A DNA stretch of 64,000 bases from Porphyrobacter sp. (GTDB taxonomy: Bacteria; Pseudomonadota; Alphaproteobacteria; Sphingomonadales; Sphingomonadaceae). Location: contig JAPZRO010000001.1 of NCBI GenBank assembly GCA_027531395.1, forward strand, positions 124,001-188,000. Reading direction: 5' to 3'. This document shows, in pieces, positions 28,776 through 38,169 of this stretch (position 1 is the first letter of the stretch; each line of letters begins with the position of its first letter). The notes under the pieces were generated by a model. It was not told the DNA's origin and did no database searches. It saw only the letters and a list, made by a program, of their open reading frames with translations. The translations under genes were made by a program, and so were the position numbers.

Positions 28776-30227
28776 TCATCCCCCGCCAAAGGCAAGCCGC
28801 GCGCGCTTGCCCAGCACCAGCCGGTTTACCGCCAGTGCAGCTACCACGCTGGTCGCCAGCGTCACCACCATGAAGTGGATATAGTGCAGGGTGATGATCC
28901 CCTCGGGCTGCAGATGGAAGGTGTAGAGCCCGTAGAGCGCCACGCCCCACACCACCCCGGCAATCGCCGCGCGCGATTCCACCCCCTTGAACAGCAGCCC
29001 GACCACAAAGGCCGAGAGGATCGGCATCGAGCTCAGGCCGTTCAATTGCTGGAGCAGGTTGATGATGCTGGTGGCGTTGGCGAACACCGGCACCAGCGCG
29101 ATCGAACTGGCGGTGAACAGCACCGTCACCACGCTCGACAGGCGCCAGTGGTTGGCGACTGGCGCGATGAACTTCGCATGGAAGTCGACCGCATAGAGCC
29201 CGACCGCCGCATTCATCACCGCCGCGGTATGTGCGATCACGGCGGCAGCGATAGCGGCAGCGAACACGCCCGACAGCCACGGCGGCAGCACTTCGCCCAC
29301 CAGCCGGCCATAGGCGGCATCATTGATGTCGCCGAACAGCTGGAAGGCGACCACGCCCGGCACCACCACGATCACCGGAATGATCAGGATCCGCACCACC
29401 GCCGCCGCCAGCACCCCCTTCTGCGCCTCGCGCACGGTGGGCGCGGCCATCGCCTTCTGGGTGATCGGCTGGTTGGTCGACCAGTAGTAGATCTGGATGA
29501 AGATCATGCCGGTGAACAGCGTCGCGAAGGGGATCGGCGAATCCGGTCCGCCGATCATCGTCAGCCGCTCAGGGGGAACGCCGCGGGTGATATCCCAGCC
29601 CACCGCATTCATCGCCAGCACCACGATCAGCACCGCGATCCCCAGCACGCCGATGCCCGAATAGGTCTCCATCACCGCCACCGCGCGCAAGCCCCCCGAG
29701 ATGGTATAGGCCGCCGCGATCACCCCGAGGAACCCGGCGAGCACCAGCAGCGGCAGATCGATCCCCGCGGTCTTGAGGAACAGCGCCCCCGAATAGAGCC
29801 CGGCCGGCAGGTAAATGAGGATCATCCCGAAGAGGAACAGCGCCGACACCAGCGTGCGGATGCCGCCTCCGCCATACCGCTGTTCGAGCAGCTCGGTGAC
29901 GGTCGTCACGCCCGCGCGGTAGTAGATCGGGACGAAGACGAAGGCGAGGATCAGCAGGCCGACAAAGCCGCTGATCTCCCACCACGCCAGCAGTAGCATC
30001 TGGTTGCCGTTCATCCCGACCAGCTGGTCGGTGGAAAGATTGGTGAGCGTGATCGCGCCTGCCACGAACAGCCAGTTGAGCTTGCCCCCCGCGAGATAGA
30101 CGTCCTTCTGCGATCCGTCATGCCGGTCGCGCCGGGTGGTGAACCAGGTCGCCAGCCCGATCAGCGCAGTGAGGCCGAGGCACACCGCGATCTGCACAAG
30201 GCTGGTGGCCGGCATGGTTTCGGACAT
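28776..30227 (-). CDS. sodium:solute symporter (SSS/SLC5 family), probable galactoside transporter
   Basis: 483 residues with about 13-14 hydrophobic segments. SSS signs: 'DVYLAGGKLNWLFVAGAITLTNLST', 'EISGFVGLLILAFVFVPIYYRAGV', 'TVTELLEQRYG', 'YTISGGLRAVAVMETYSG' and 'YYWSTNQPITQKAMAAPTVREAQKG', closest in feel to vSGLT-type sugar symporters. Transcribed divergently from an alpha-galactosidase/beta-galactosidase pair, so the cargo is probably a galactoside. ATG 30227 is the natural start. The next gene downstream is the met regulator with its own operator, so the units are likely separate. Confidence 0.88.
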   Translation of the reverse strand: MSETMPATSLVQIAVCLGLTALIGLATWFTTRRDRHDGSQKDVYLAGGKLNWLFVAGAITLTNLSTDQLVGMNGNQMLLLAWWEISGFVGLLILAFVFVPIYYRAGVTTVTELLEQRYGGGGIRTLVSALFLFGMILIYLPAGLYSGALFLKTAGIDLPLLVLAGFLGVIAAAYTISGGLRAVAVMETYSGIGVLGIAVLIVVLAMNAVGWDITRGVPPERLTMIGGPDSPIPFATLFTGMIFIQIYYWSTNQPITQKAMAAPTVREAQKGVLAAAVVRILIIPVIVVVPGVVAFQLFGDINDAAYGRLVGEVLPPWLSGVFAAAIAAAVIAHTAAVMNAAVGLYAVDFHAKFIAPVANHWRLSSVVTVLFTASSIALVPVFANATSIINLLQQLNGLSSMPILSAFVVGLLFKGVESRAAIAGVVWGVALYGLYTFHLQPEGIITLHYIHFMVVTLATSVVAALAVNRLVLGKRARLAFGGG

Positions 30228-30330
30228 TCTCGCGCTTTCCCCTCTCGTCGCACGCGGTTACAGCGCATTGATGGATGCCGGGCAAGCCTTGGGGCGCAGT
30301 TCATCACCGGACGCGGACGGGAGAGACGGG

Positions 30331-32421
30331 TTGGAGTATGTGCGGCTCGATGGCGACGCGCTGACGCTGGTCTTCGCGCTGGAGCAGGGCGGCGCGGCGG
30401 ATTGCGTCTACCTGGGAGCGCGTCTGCCCGATGGCGAGGGCCTCGCGATGCTCGCCGCCGCCGGTGCGCGCGGGCGGCACGAAAACCAGCCCGATGTGCC
30501 CCCCAGACCGGGCATCTGGCCTCGACAGGGCGATGGCTGGCAAGGCACCCCCGCCGCGCGGTTCCGCCGGCTTTCGGGCGAGATCATCACCGCGGATTTT
30601 CGGCTGATCTCGTGGTTCCACGATGGCAGCGAGCTGACCTGCCGCTTCCACGATGCCCGCGCCGGTCTCCACCTATCGACCCATTGGGCGATCAAGGCGA
30701 GCGGCGCAGTTGTCTGCCTAGCGGAAGGCTGGAACGAGAGCGGCGAGGCCATCATCCTAGAACACATCGCCTCGCTCAACCTGCCGATCCCGTCACGTTT
30801 CGACAGCTCCACCGCCTTCAGCGGGCGCTGGGCGGGCGAAATGCAGGAGACCCGGCAGCCCATCGCTCCCAACGGCTTTGCGCGCGCTTCGGCGGGCGGC
30901 AAGCCGGGCTTCGGCGGGGGCAACTGGCTGCTGCTCCATGCGGGCGACGAGGTGCTGGGAGCGCACTTCGCCTCCAGCGCGGACCACGAGACGCGGATCG
31001 TCTGCGACAATGCCGGTTCAGGGGACGGAAGGGCGATGCTGCAAATGGGCGCAGCACTCGCGCAGGGGGGGCAAGTCATCCCGCCGCATGGTGCCTTCGG
31101 CGGACCGCCGGTGGTGTTCGCCCTCGCTCCGGACCGCAGCGCGCTGGCGCAGACCTTCCACCGCCACCTGCGCGAGGCGATCCTGCCCGCCCGCGCCGCA
31201 TGGGGCCCGCGCAAGGTGCACCTCAACTCGTGGGAGGCGCTCGGCTTCAACCTCTCCGAGCCCGCGCTGATCGCGCTGGCCGAGGACGCTGCCAGCCTCG
31301 GCATCGAGCGCTTCGTGCTCGACGATGGCTGGTTCGGAGGACGGCGGGACGATACCACCAGCCTCGGCGACTGGTTCGTCTCGCCCGACGTGTTCCCCAA
31401 TGGCCTCGGCCCGCTGATCACCCGCGTCCACGAACTCGGCATGGATTTCGGCCTGTGGGTCGAGCCCGAGATGGTTTCCCCCGACAGCGACCTCTACCGC
31501 GCACACCCGGACTGGTGCCTGCACACCGAGGGCCGCGAGCGCCCCACCATGCGCGGCCAGCTGGCTCTGGACATGGCGCGGGCAGATGTGCGTGATTATC
31601 TCTTCGCCCGCCTCGATGCGCTGCTGCGCGAATACCCGATCGCCTACCTCAAGTGGGATCACAACCGCGATCTCTTCCCCTCGGCCCCAGGCCAGACGGA
31701 GGGCTTCTACGCCCTGCTCGATGCCCTGCGCGCCGCACATCCGCAGGTGGAAATCGAGAGCTGTTCGAGCGGCGGCGGGCGGATCGATTTCGGCGTCCTT
31801 TCGCGCACGCACCGCGTCTGGCCCTCCGACAACAACGACGCCATCGAGCGCCTGCGCATCATCCCGGCATGGTCCCAGTTCCTGCCCCTCGAAGTGCTCG
31901 GCAGCCATGTCGGCCCTTCGCCCAATCCGATCACCGGACGCAGGCTGGCGATGGATTTGCGTGCCAAGGTCGCGATCTTCGGGCACATGGGGGTGGAGGC
32001 GGACCCGGCGCGGATGAGCGAGAAGGAGCGCGCCACGCTGGCGGCGCATATCGCGCTCTACAAGGACTGGCGCGGGGTGCTGCATCAAGGCGCGCTCCAC
32101 CGCCTCGCGCACCCCGATCCCGATGTCACCGCGATGATGGTGACGCACGCAGGCACGGCGCTGGCACTCGCCGCCCAGACCGCTTTCTCGCCGGTGTTCG
32201 ACGCTGCGCCCGTGCGCCTCGCAGGCCTCGACCCGGACGCGCGCTACCGCGTGACCCTGCCCGAGCCATGGCCGCCCCGCGCGAAGCACTACCTCGCGAA
32301 CCCCGAACAATGGCGCGAAGGCCTCGTCCTCTCGGGCCGCGCGCTGATGACTCACGGCCTTGCCCTCCCCCTCACCCACCCCGAAACCGCGTGGCTCATC
32401 GCGCTGGAGAAGCTCTCGTGA
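30331..32421 (+). CDS. alpha-galactosidase, GH36
   Basis: About 696 residues, cytoplasmic (no signal peptide). The catalytic barrel shows 'RFVLDDGWFGGRRDD', the nucleophile Asp in 'YLKWDHNRDL' and the acid/base Asp in 'ESCSSGGGRIDFG', the GH36 bacterial pattern. Start: I prefer the TTG at 30331, which has GGGAGAG five bases upstream and leaves ~100 bp for divergent promoters. The in-frame ATG at 30271 has no ribosome-binding site and would leave only ~43 bp. Releases terminal alpha-galactose from imported oligosaccharides or galactosylglycerol. Overlaps the next gene by four bases (GTGA). Confidence 0.9.
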   Translation: MEYVRLDGDALTLVFALEQGGAADCVYLGARLPDGEGLAMLAAAGARGRHENQPDVPPRPGIWPRQGDGWQGTPAARFRRLSGEIITADFRLISWFHDGSELTCRFHDARAGLHLSTHWAIKASGAVVCLAEGWNESGEAIILEHIASLNLPIPSRFDSSTAFSGRWAGEMQETRQPIAPNGFARASAGGKPGFGGGNWLLLHAGDEVLGAHFASSADHETRIVCDNAGSGDGRAMLQMGAALAQGGQVIPPHGAFGGPPVVFALAPDRSALAQTFHRHLREAILPARAAWGPRKVHLNSWEALGFNLSEPALIALAEDAASLGIERFVLDDGWFGGRRDDTTSLGDWFVSPDVFPNGLGPLITRVHELGMDFGLWVEPEMVSPDSDLYRAHPDWCLHTEGRERPTMRGQLALDMARADVRDYLFARLDALLREYPIAYLKWDHNRDLFPSAPGQTEGFYALLDALRAAHPQVEIESCSSGGGRIDFGVLSRTHRVWPSDNNDAIERLRIIPAWSQFLPLEVLGSHVGPSPNPITGRRLAMDLRAKVAIFGHMGVEADPARMSEKERATLAAHIALYKDWRGVLHQGALHRLAHPDPDVTAMMVTHAGTALALAAQTAFSPVFDAAPVRLAGLDPDARYRVTLPEPWPPRAKHYLANPEQWREGLVLSGRALMTHGLALPLTHPETAWLIALEKLS

Positions 32422-34319
32422 AACTCGGCTGCTGCTACTATCCCGAACACTGGCCGGAGGACTGGTGGGCCGAGGACGCGCGGCGGATGCGCGCGATGGG
32501 CCTCTCGCTCGTGCGCATCGGGGAATTCGCGTGGAGCCGGATCGAACCGGAGCCCGGCCATTACGACTGGGGCTGGCTCGACCGCGCGATCGAGACGCTG
32601 CACGTCGCCGGCCTCAAGGTCATCCTCGGCACGCCCACCGCCACGCCCCCCAAGTGGCTGGTCGACCGCATGCCCGAGATGGTCGCGATCGACGAACACG
32701 GCCGCCCGCGCGGCTTCGGCTCGCGGCGACACTACTGCTTCAGCCACGAGGGCTACCGCACCGAGTGCCGCCGCATCGTCACCGCGCTGGCGGAACGTTA
32801 CGGCGCGCATCCCGCGCTCGCCATGTGGCAGACCGACAACGAATATGGCTGCCACGACACGGTGCTGAGCTTCTCGGACGCGTCGGCGTCAGCCTTCCGG
32901 GGCTGGCTCTCGGCCCGCTACGGCACTCCGCAGGCGCTGAACGACGCCTGGGGCAACGTGTTCTGGAGCATGGAATACCGCAGCTTCGCCGAGGTCGATC
33001 CGCCGCACCTCACCGTGACCGAGGCCAACCCCGCGCACTGGCTCGACTATCGCCGCTTTGCCTCCGATCAGGTCGCGAGCTTCAACCGCGAGCAGGTCGA
33101 TATCCTCCGGCGGCTCTCGCCCCTCGTGGACATCACCCACAATTTCATGGGCTTCTTCACTGAGTTCGATCACCACGCTGTCGGGCGCGATGTTGATGTG
33201 GCGACGTGGGATTCCTATCCGCTTGGCTTCCTCGAACAATTCTGGTTCTCGCGCGACGAGAAGGCGGCCTACCTCAGGCAGGGCCACCCCGATATCGCCG
33301 CCTTCCACCACGATCTCTATCGCGGCTGTTCTGGCGGGCGCTGGGGGGTGATGGAGCAGCAGCCCGGGCCGGTGAACTGGGCGCGCTTCAACCCCGCGCC
33401 GCTCCCCGGCATGGTGGCGCTATGGACGTTGGAGGCCTGCGCCCACGGGGCCGAGCTGACGAGCTATTTCCGCTGGCGGCAGGCGCCGTTTGCGCAGGAG
33501 CAGATGCACGCAGGCCTGCTGCGTCCCGACAGCAGCGAGGCCGAAGCCGCGCCCGAAGTGCGTGCAGCCGCGGCGGTGCTGTCGGACATCGGCCCGCAAG
33601 CGACCGCGCAGGCTCCGGTGGCGCTGGTGTTTGCCTACGAGGCCGCGTGGGTGACAGGCATCCAGCCGCAGGGGCAGAGCTTCCGCTATCTCGAACTGGT
33701 GTTCGAGGCCTATTCGGCGCTGCGCCAACGGGGTCTCGACGTCGATATCGTCGCACCGCAGGCAGACCTGTCGGCCTACCGGATGGTGGTGGTGCCGACC
33801 TTGCCGATCATCCCCGAAGGCTTCATCGAGAGGCTCTCCGGTCTCGCCTGCCCCGTGCTGCTGGGACCGCGTTCGGGGAGCAAGACGGCAAGTTTCCGCA
33901 TCCCCGAAGGCCTCGCGCCCGGAACCTTGCGCGATGCAATCCCGCTTACCGTCACCCGGGTCGAATCCCTGCGCGACGGGGTGACCGAACCCGCCGAGGG
34001 ATTTGCCGTCACCCGATGGCGCGAGGATGTGGCGAGCGATCTGTCACCCGAAGTCGCCGATGCCGCGGGTCGCGGGGTGGTCTACCGTCACGGGCACATC
34101 CGCTACTGCGCGATCTGGCCCGACCGCGCGCTGCTGCGCCTGCTGGTGGAGCGCATGGCAGGCGAGGCCGGCCTTGATCTCATCGATCTGCCCGAAGGCA
34201 TCCGCCTGCGCCGCTCGGCCAGCCACGCCTTCACCTTCAACTACGCGAGCGGGCCGGTGTTCGTCCCGCATCTGGGCGAGACGCTCGCCCCCGCCAGCTG
34301 GCACATTGCGCCGCGCTAG
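32418..34319 (+). CDS. beta-galactosidase, GH42
   Basis: 633 residues. 'KLGCCYYPEHWPEDWW' is the GH42 opening; the acid/base Glu lies in 'AMWQTDNEYGCHD' and the nucleophile Glu in 'WGVMEQQPGPVNW'. The later trimerisation and beta domains are present, giving the family's normal length. No signal peptide, so intracellular. Starts at GTG 32418 overlapping the GH36 stop, so both are translated as a coupled pair. With the symporter this makes a set able to import and fully split alpha- and beta-galactosides, but no galactose-metabolism genes or LacI-type regulator are in the window. Confidence 0.93.
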   Translation: MKLGCCYYPEHWPEDWWAEDARRMRAMGLSLVRIGEFAWSRIEPEPGHYDWGWLDRAIETLHVAGLKVILGTPTATPPKWLVDRMPEMVAIDEHGRPRGFGSRRHYCFSHEGYRTECRRIVTALAERYGAHPALAMWQTDNEYGCHDTVLSFSDASASAFRGWLSARYGTPQALNDAWGNVFWSMEYRSFAEVDPPHLTVTEANPAHWLDYRRFASDQVASFNREQVDILRRLSPLVDITHNFMGFFTEFDHHAVGRDVDVATWDSYPLGFLEQFWFSRDEKAAYLRQGHPDIAAFHHDLYRGCSGGRWGVMEQQPGPVNWARFNPAPLPGMVALWTLEACAHGAELTSYFRWRQAPFAQEQMHAGLLRPDSSEAEAAPEVRAAAAVLSDIGPQATAQAPVALVFAYEAAWVTGIQPQGQSFRYLELVFEAYSALRQRGLDVDIVAPQADLSAYRMVVVPTLPIIPEGFIERLSGLACPVLLGPRSGSKTASFRIPEGLAPGTLRDAIPLTVTRVESLRDGVTEPAEGFAVTRWREDVASDLSPEVADAAGRGVVYRHGHIRYCAIWPDRALLRLLVERMAGEAGLDLIDLPEGIRLRRSASHAFTFNYASGPVFVPHLGETLAPASWHIAPR

Positions 34320-35212
34320 CTCTCCGCAAGCAGCTTCCGGTAGTGGTCTTCCAGCGTCTCGCTCCCGAATTCGGGGGTGAGGTCGGCGCGGTAGGTGCCG
34401 GTTTCGGGGTCGAGCACCAGCATCGATTCGGTCGCGTAGTAGCGCGCGATGCGGGCATATTCGGCCTTCTCGGCGAACCAGTCCGAAACCCCCGCGCCGA
34501 GGTTCAGCACCTTCTCGGCATAGGTGAACAGCCTCGGCGAGACCGACTTGAACCGCACCGGCTGACCCGCCAGCTCGCACAGCAGCGCGCCCTGTTCGCG
34601 CAAGCTGATCGCCGGGCCGGGGCCACCGATCGGGAGGATGCGGCGGCTGGTCTCGGGGTTGTCGATGCAGCCCGCGATGAACCGCGCCAGATCATCGTCG
34701 CTGATCGGTTTGCAGCGCGTCAGCTCGCCGTCCCCGAAGATCAGGAACGGCTTGCCCGCCTTCACGCGCTTCACCTGGCCTGACAGCGACTTGAAGAAGG
34801 CCGTCGGCCGGACAATCGCATAGTCGATCCCGCTCGCCGCCAGCCGTGCTTCGAAGGCGAGCTTGGCATGCTGGAAGGCCAGAAACGGCTTCTGCACGCA
34901 GATCGCCGAGAGCAGGATGAACTGGCGCACGCCAACGGCCTGCGCCGCCTCGAGCAGCGTGACATTGGCCGCGAAATCAACCTTCCGGGCATCCTTCGGC
35001 GCCCCCGAGCGCGAGGCGATGCAGGAGATCACCACCTCGGGTGCCGCCTCGGCCATCACCTTCGCCAGCGCCCCCGCATCCGCCAGCACCGCCCGCCCCG
35101 GGGTCGTCACCGCATGGCCATCGGCCTCCAGCCGCCGCACAACCGCCTGCCCGATGGTGCCGGTCGCCCCGGCGACGAGAATGGAGCGCGGGGAAGGCGG
35201 TGTCTGCGTCAT
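34316..35212 (-). CDS. bciA: BciA-like divinyl (proto)chlorophyllide a 8-vinyl reductase
   Basis: 298 residues, extended SDR/NmrA-like fold with the NADPH motif 'ILVAGATGTIGQAV'. The middle, 'LLSAICVQKPFLAFQHAKLAFE', 'YAIVRPTAFFKSLSGQVKRV', 'PFLIFGDGELTRCKPISD' and 'PIGGPGPAIS', is the distinctive BciA/DVR signature rather than a generic reductase. The enzyme reduces the C8 vinyl group during bacteriochlorophyll synthesis. No other photosynthesis gene is in the window, so the gene lies outside a photosynthesis cluster here. It converges on the GH42 gene with a 4-bp overlap. Alternative: a diverged NAD(P)H-binding protein of other use. Confidence 0.78.
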   Translation of the reverse strand: MTQTPPSPRSILVAGATGTIGQAVVRRLEADGHAVTTPGRAVLADAGALAKVMAEAAPEVVISCIASRSGAPKDARKVDFAANVTLLEAAQAVGVRQFILLSAICVQKPFLAFQHAKLAFEARLAASGIDYAIVRPTAFFKSLSGQVKRVKAGKPFLIFGDGELTRCKPISDDDLARFIAGCIDNPETSRRILPIGGPGPAISLREQGALLCELAGQPVRFKSVSPRLFTYAEKVLNLGAGVSDWFAEKAEYARIARYYATESMLVLDPETGTYRADLTPEFGSETLEDHYRKLLAES

Positions 35213-35270
35213 CGGCGCGACACTAGCGCGGTGATCGGACGGGTCAAATGGCCGGTTGCCCGCGCCCGCC

Positions 35271-36044
35271 CTACCTGCCGCCCGTCACATAGAGGCACTG
35301 GCCGGTCACCCAGCTGGCCGCGGGCGAGGCCATGTAGACCACGGCGGCCGCGATGTCCTCGGGCGTGCCGTAGCGGCCCATCGGGATGCCGATCATGCCC
35401 AGCAACTTCTCGCGCTTCTCCGGCGTGTCGGTGCCCATGCAGTCGTCGAAATTCTCGGTCGGCACCGGGCCGGGGGCGACGGCGTTGACGCGGATCTTCG
35501 GCGCGACCTCGACCGCCAGCGTCGCGGTCAGGCTGTTCACCGCCGCCTTGGCCGCGCCATAGGGTCCGTTCTTGACCTGCGGGCCGTAGGCCGAGCGCGA
35601 GGAGATGTTGACGATCGCCCCGCCCGCCTCGGCCATGTGGCGTGCGGCGACGGTCGATCCGGTCCACACCGCCTTGAGGTTGAGCGCGATCTGCGCGTCG
35701 AAGTTCTCCTCGGGCGTGCGGGTCAGGTAGCGCGGGGTGCCGTCGGGGATGCCGCCGGCATTGTTGACCCAGATGGTCAGCTTGCCGAGCGTCGCGACCG
35801 TCGCCTGCGCCAGCCGCTCGAGCGCCGCGCTATCGGTCGCGTCGGTCGCGAGCGGCAGGGCGCGGCGGCCCAGCGCGGTGATCTCGGCCGCCACGGCGTC
35901 GAGATCGGCCTGCGTACGCGAGGCTAGCGCCACATCCGCCCCCGCCTCGGCCAGCGCGATCGCGATCGCCCGCCCAATGCCCTTGCCCGCGCCGGTCACC
36001 ACGGCGACCTCGCCATCAAGCCGGAACCGGTCCAGAATGCCCAT
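35271..36044 (-). CDS. short-chain dehydrogenase/reductase (SDR)
   Basis: 257 residues, classical SDR. 'VAVVTGAGKGIGRAIAIALAEAG' is the cofactor site, 'WVNNAGGIPDG' the NNAG motif, 'IVNISSRSAYG' supplies Ser and 'PYGAAKAAVNSL' the Tyr-x3-Lys catalytic pair. 'PGPVPTENFDDCMGTDTPEKR' in the substrate loop resembles FabG-like or 7-alpha-hydroxysteroid-type enzymes, but the substrate is unknown. It is the last native-looking gene before the island boundary, 60 bp from bciA and on the same strand. Confidence 0.85.
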   Translation of the reverse strand: MGILDRFRLDGEVAVVTGAGKGIGRAIAIALAEAGADVALASRTQADLDAVAAEITALGRRALPLATDATDSAALERLAQATVATLGKLTIWVNNAGGIPDGTPRYLTRTPEENFDAQIALNLKAVWTGSTVAARHMAEAGGAIVNISSRSAYGPQVKNGPYGAAKAAVNSLTATLAVEVAPKIRVNAVAPGPVPTENFDDCMGTDTPEKREKLLGMIGIPMGRYGTPEDIAAAVVYMASPAASWVTGQCLYVTGGR

Positions 36045-36140
36045 GCTGCCTCACCCCTGCGATCATTGGAGAGGCGAGCCTAGGACCAGCACGCCAGAGG
36101 AACACTGGCGGTTCAAATAGGCGGGGTTGCGGTAGGGGGG

Positions 36141-36187
36141 AAAAGGTGTTGCCGCTTACGTGGCTCGAACACGTGACCCCATCATTA
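36141..36187 (-). repeat. attL-like remnant: displaced 3' part of tRNA-Thr(CGT)
   Basis: These 47 bases match 54681-54727, the 3' part of the intact tRNA-Thr gene plus its flank, at 45 of 47 positions (differences at 36149 and 36163). The match runs from the anticodon stem through the T-arm to the acceptor end, then stops abruptly at both sides. It is the expected left attachment copy of an element inserted into the tRNA 3' end. The encoded CCA has become ACA, so it is no longer under tRNA selection. Confidence 0.9.
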
Positions 36188-36531
36188 TCAGATATCTTTT
36201 AATTTCGGTATTTTATATCGATCTCTAGGCCTTGCGGAACCGGATTCGCACCCAAAACTGCGCGGCCCAGTTTCTGCCCAAGTTCGCTTGGCGCCATTGG
36301 CAGGGAGATCAAGGGTTACGATCGTTCAGAAGGCAATGCTTTGATCGGGCGACCCACGCCAGACCCACAGCCGAGCGTGGTCAGTGGATCGCCGGCCACA
36401 CTTCGAAAAGTCGCTTCGCACAGCGTACTGCAACGTTGTTATTGCTGTAATACGCCATGCTGCAACAAGCTTCTGATCAACAGCACCAAAGGCAGAGCCC
36501 AAACAACTTATCGTCATTCAAAGTGTTGGGG
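36188..36531. other. non-coding left end of the island
   Basis: About 345 bases of mixed composition between the attL-like repeat and gspI. The short ORFs the track lists here have no recognisable domain and no ribosome-binding sites. I see no integrase remnant in any frame. The first ~45 bases are AT-rich (ATATCTTTTAATTTCGG…). Confidence 0.5.
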
Positions 36532-36957
36532 TCAGAGCGTTGGCCGTCTATCGGGATCAATGCGGCCGATCAACTCGACCGAGCCCCGCACGCTCACCGC
36601 ATCGCCTTCGATTATCGCGTAGTTCACCTTGAAAAGCGCGACCCGATACCCTGTCTCACGGCCCAGCCAGGCAAGCTGCGGGCGATAATTTCCAACCATG
36701 CGTGCGTTCCACTGCAACCACACCGATTGACCGAGCGCCTTACGGCCCGACGGTTCGGCCGCCGGATTGATCTGACGCAGCAGTGCCAGCGAGTTCGCCT
36801 CATGCTGGATCGCCTCTGCTTGTGCGAGTTGGCGCGACTGTGTCTGCAGCAGGCTCAGGCGAAAATCGATTAGCGCCATAAGGCCCAGCGACAATATGGC
36901 CAGTGCGACCAAAAGCTCCAGCGTACTGAAACCATGTGTTTGACGACGCGCGATCAC
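36532..36957 (-). CDS. gspI: minor pseudopilin, GspI-like
   Basis: 141 residues with a type IV prepilin signal: short basic leader ending 'RRQTHG', then 'FSTLELLVALAILSLGLMAL' with Glu at mature position 5. The hydrophobic N-terminal helix and ~100-residue globular tail fit GspI, which together with GspJ and GspK forms the pseudopilus tip. Starts at GTG overlapping the gspF stop (GTGA). Last gene of the leftward gspE-gspF-gspI unit. Confidence 0.75.
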   Translation of the reverse strand: MIARRQTHGFSTLELLVALAILSLGLMALIDFRLSLLQTQSRQLAQAEAIQHEANSLALLRQINPAAEPSGRKALGQSVWLQWNARMVGNYRPQLAWLGRETGYRVALFKVNYAIIEGDAVSVRGSVELIGRIDPDRRPTL

Positions 36958-38168
36958 AGCGGAACCATGTCGTATACGCTCGTCAAGGAGGCGATCAGGC
37001 CGTAAACGATAAGCCCGACAAAAAGCGAAACCACAACCACTACGGTTTGCTCAAGCACCCCGGTTGTACGCTTCAGGCTCTCTCGAAGTCCCTCTTCCGT
37101 GTCGATTGCGATGCGCCTGAACATGTCGGCCAGAAGCCCCGATTCCTCGCCCGCCCGCACGAGGCTCAACTGCGCCTCATCCAGCAGCTCGATCGCAGCG
37201 ATCGCGTCTGCCACCCGGCTGCCGACTCGCAATTCGCGCGATGCATTGGTTGCCCGCTCCTGCAACGTCGTATCCCTGAGGCCATCTGCAGCCAGCCCCA
37301 TGGCATCGACAATGGATATGCGTGCGAGCAACGCAAAGGTCATGATCCGACACCACCTTTCGCGTTCTCTTTGCAGCGCCAACCGGGCCAGCAAAGGGAT
37401 GTGGCGGATTGCAAGGCGGCGGAGCCAGGCATTATCGCCACGCAGGCCTGTGACAGTTAGGAAAAGGAGCACGATGATCGGGGCGATCAACGCCAGCCCA
37501 AAACTCTGCTGCGCAACGTCTCCGAGCCAGAAAATCAGTCGTGACATCGTATCAAGCTGATCGCGACGTTCGCCGATCAGCGTTGCGAAGCGGGGTATTA
37601 CAAACAGCATCATGATCATGCCGACCAGCAACCCGGCAATCGACAAGAAGGTCGGATAGACAAGCGCGCTCTTGATGGTTGCTGCGATGCGTTCCTCTGC
37701 CTCCAGCTGTTCGACGGCGTGGCCGATTGTTTCTGCGAGGCAGCCGCCGGCCTCTCCGGCATTCACCAGTGCGAGGATTTCGGACGGCATTCCTGGAATC
37801 GCGGTGCTGAGGCATGCGCCCAACGGCTTTCCGCTACGCAGTTCAGTCATAGCAACGTCGATTGCCGAACGCAGTGCTGGCGTGGCTGCCCCGGCCTGCA
37901 TCGCCATAAGGGCTTGCATCAGATCGACGCGTGCCTGCAGCATCAATCCCAACTGTCGCAGCAGAGCAATCTGATCGCGGCGGGATGTTGCTTTGCTGCT
38001 CGCAGTGTCGCCCGCACCACAGCGCTCCAGCTTAACAACGGTCAGACGCTCACGGGTGACCCGGGCAAAGGCTTGGGTCGCGTCGTCGGCTTGCACCGTA
38101 CCGCGCTGCCGCCGCCCGTTGCTGTCAATCGCGACATAAAGATAATAGCTTGCATCGTCACCAGCCAT
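36954..38168 (-). CDS. gspF: type II secretion inner-membrane platform protein GspF
   Basis: About 404 residues with the two repeated T2SSF domains. 'RRDQIALLRQLGLMLQARVDLMQAL' opens the first and 'WCRIMTFALLARISIVDAMG' the second. Three membrane segments include 'FLSIAGLLVGMIMMLFVIPRF' and the C-terminal 'VVVVVSLFVGLIVYGLI'. The N-terminal 'YYLYVAIDSNGRRQRGTVQAD' is typical of GspF. I prefer the ATG at 38168; the track's GTG at 38177 overlaps gspE by eight bases. It anchors the ATPase in the inner membrane. Confidence 0.9.
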   Translation of the reverse strand: MAGDDASYYLYVAIDSNGRRQRGTVQADDATQAFARVTRERLTVVKLERCGAGDTASSKATSRRDQIALLRQLGLMLQARVDLMQALMAMQAGAATPALRSAIDVAMTELRSGKPLGACLSTAIPGMPSEILALVNAGEAGGCLAETIGHAVEQLEAEERIAATIKSALVYPTFLSIAGLLVGMIMMLFVIPRFATLIGERRDQLDTMSRLIFWLGDVAQQSFGLALIAPIIVLLFLTVTGLRGDNAWLRRLAIRHIPLLARLALQRERERWCRIMTFALLARISIVDAMGLAADGLRDTTLQERATNASRELRVGSRVADAIAAIELLDEAQLSLVRAGEESGLLADMFRRIAIDTEEGLRESLKRTTGVLEQTVVVVVSLFVGLIVYGLIASLTSVYDMVPL

Positions 38169-38169
38169 T

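Noticed and set aside
36232-36517. Small ORFs at the left end of the island as integrase remnants
   Set aside because: No Arm-DNA-binding, SAM-like or catalytic motif in any frame.
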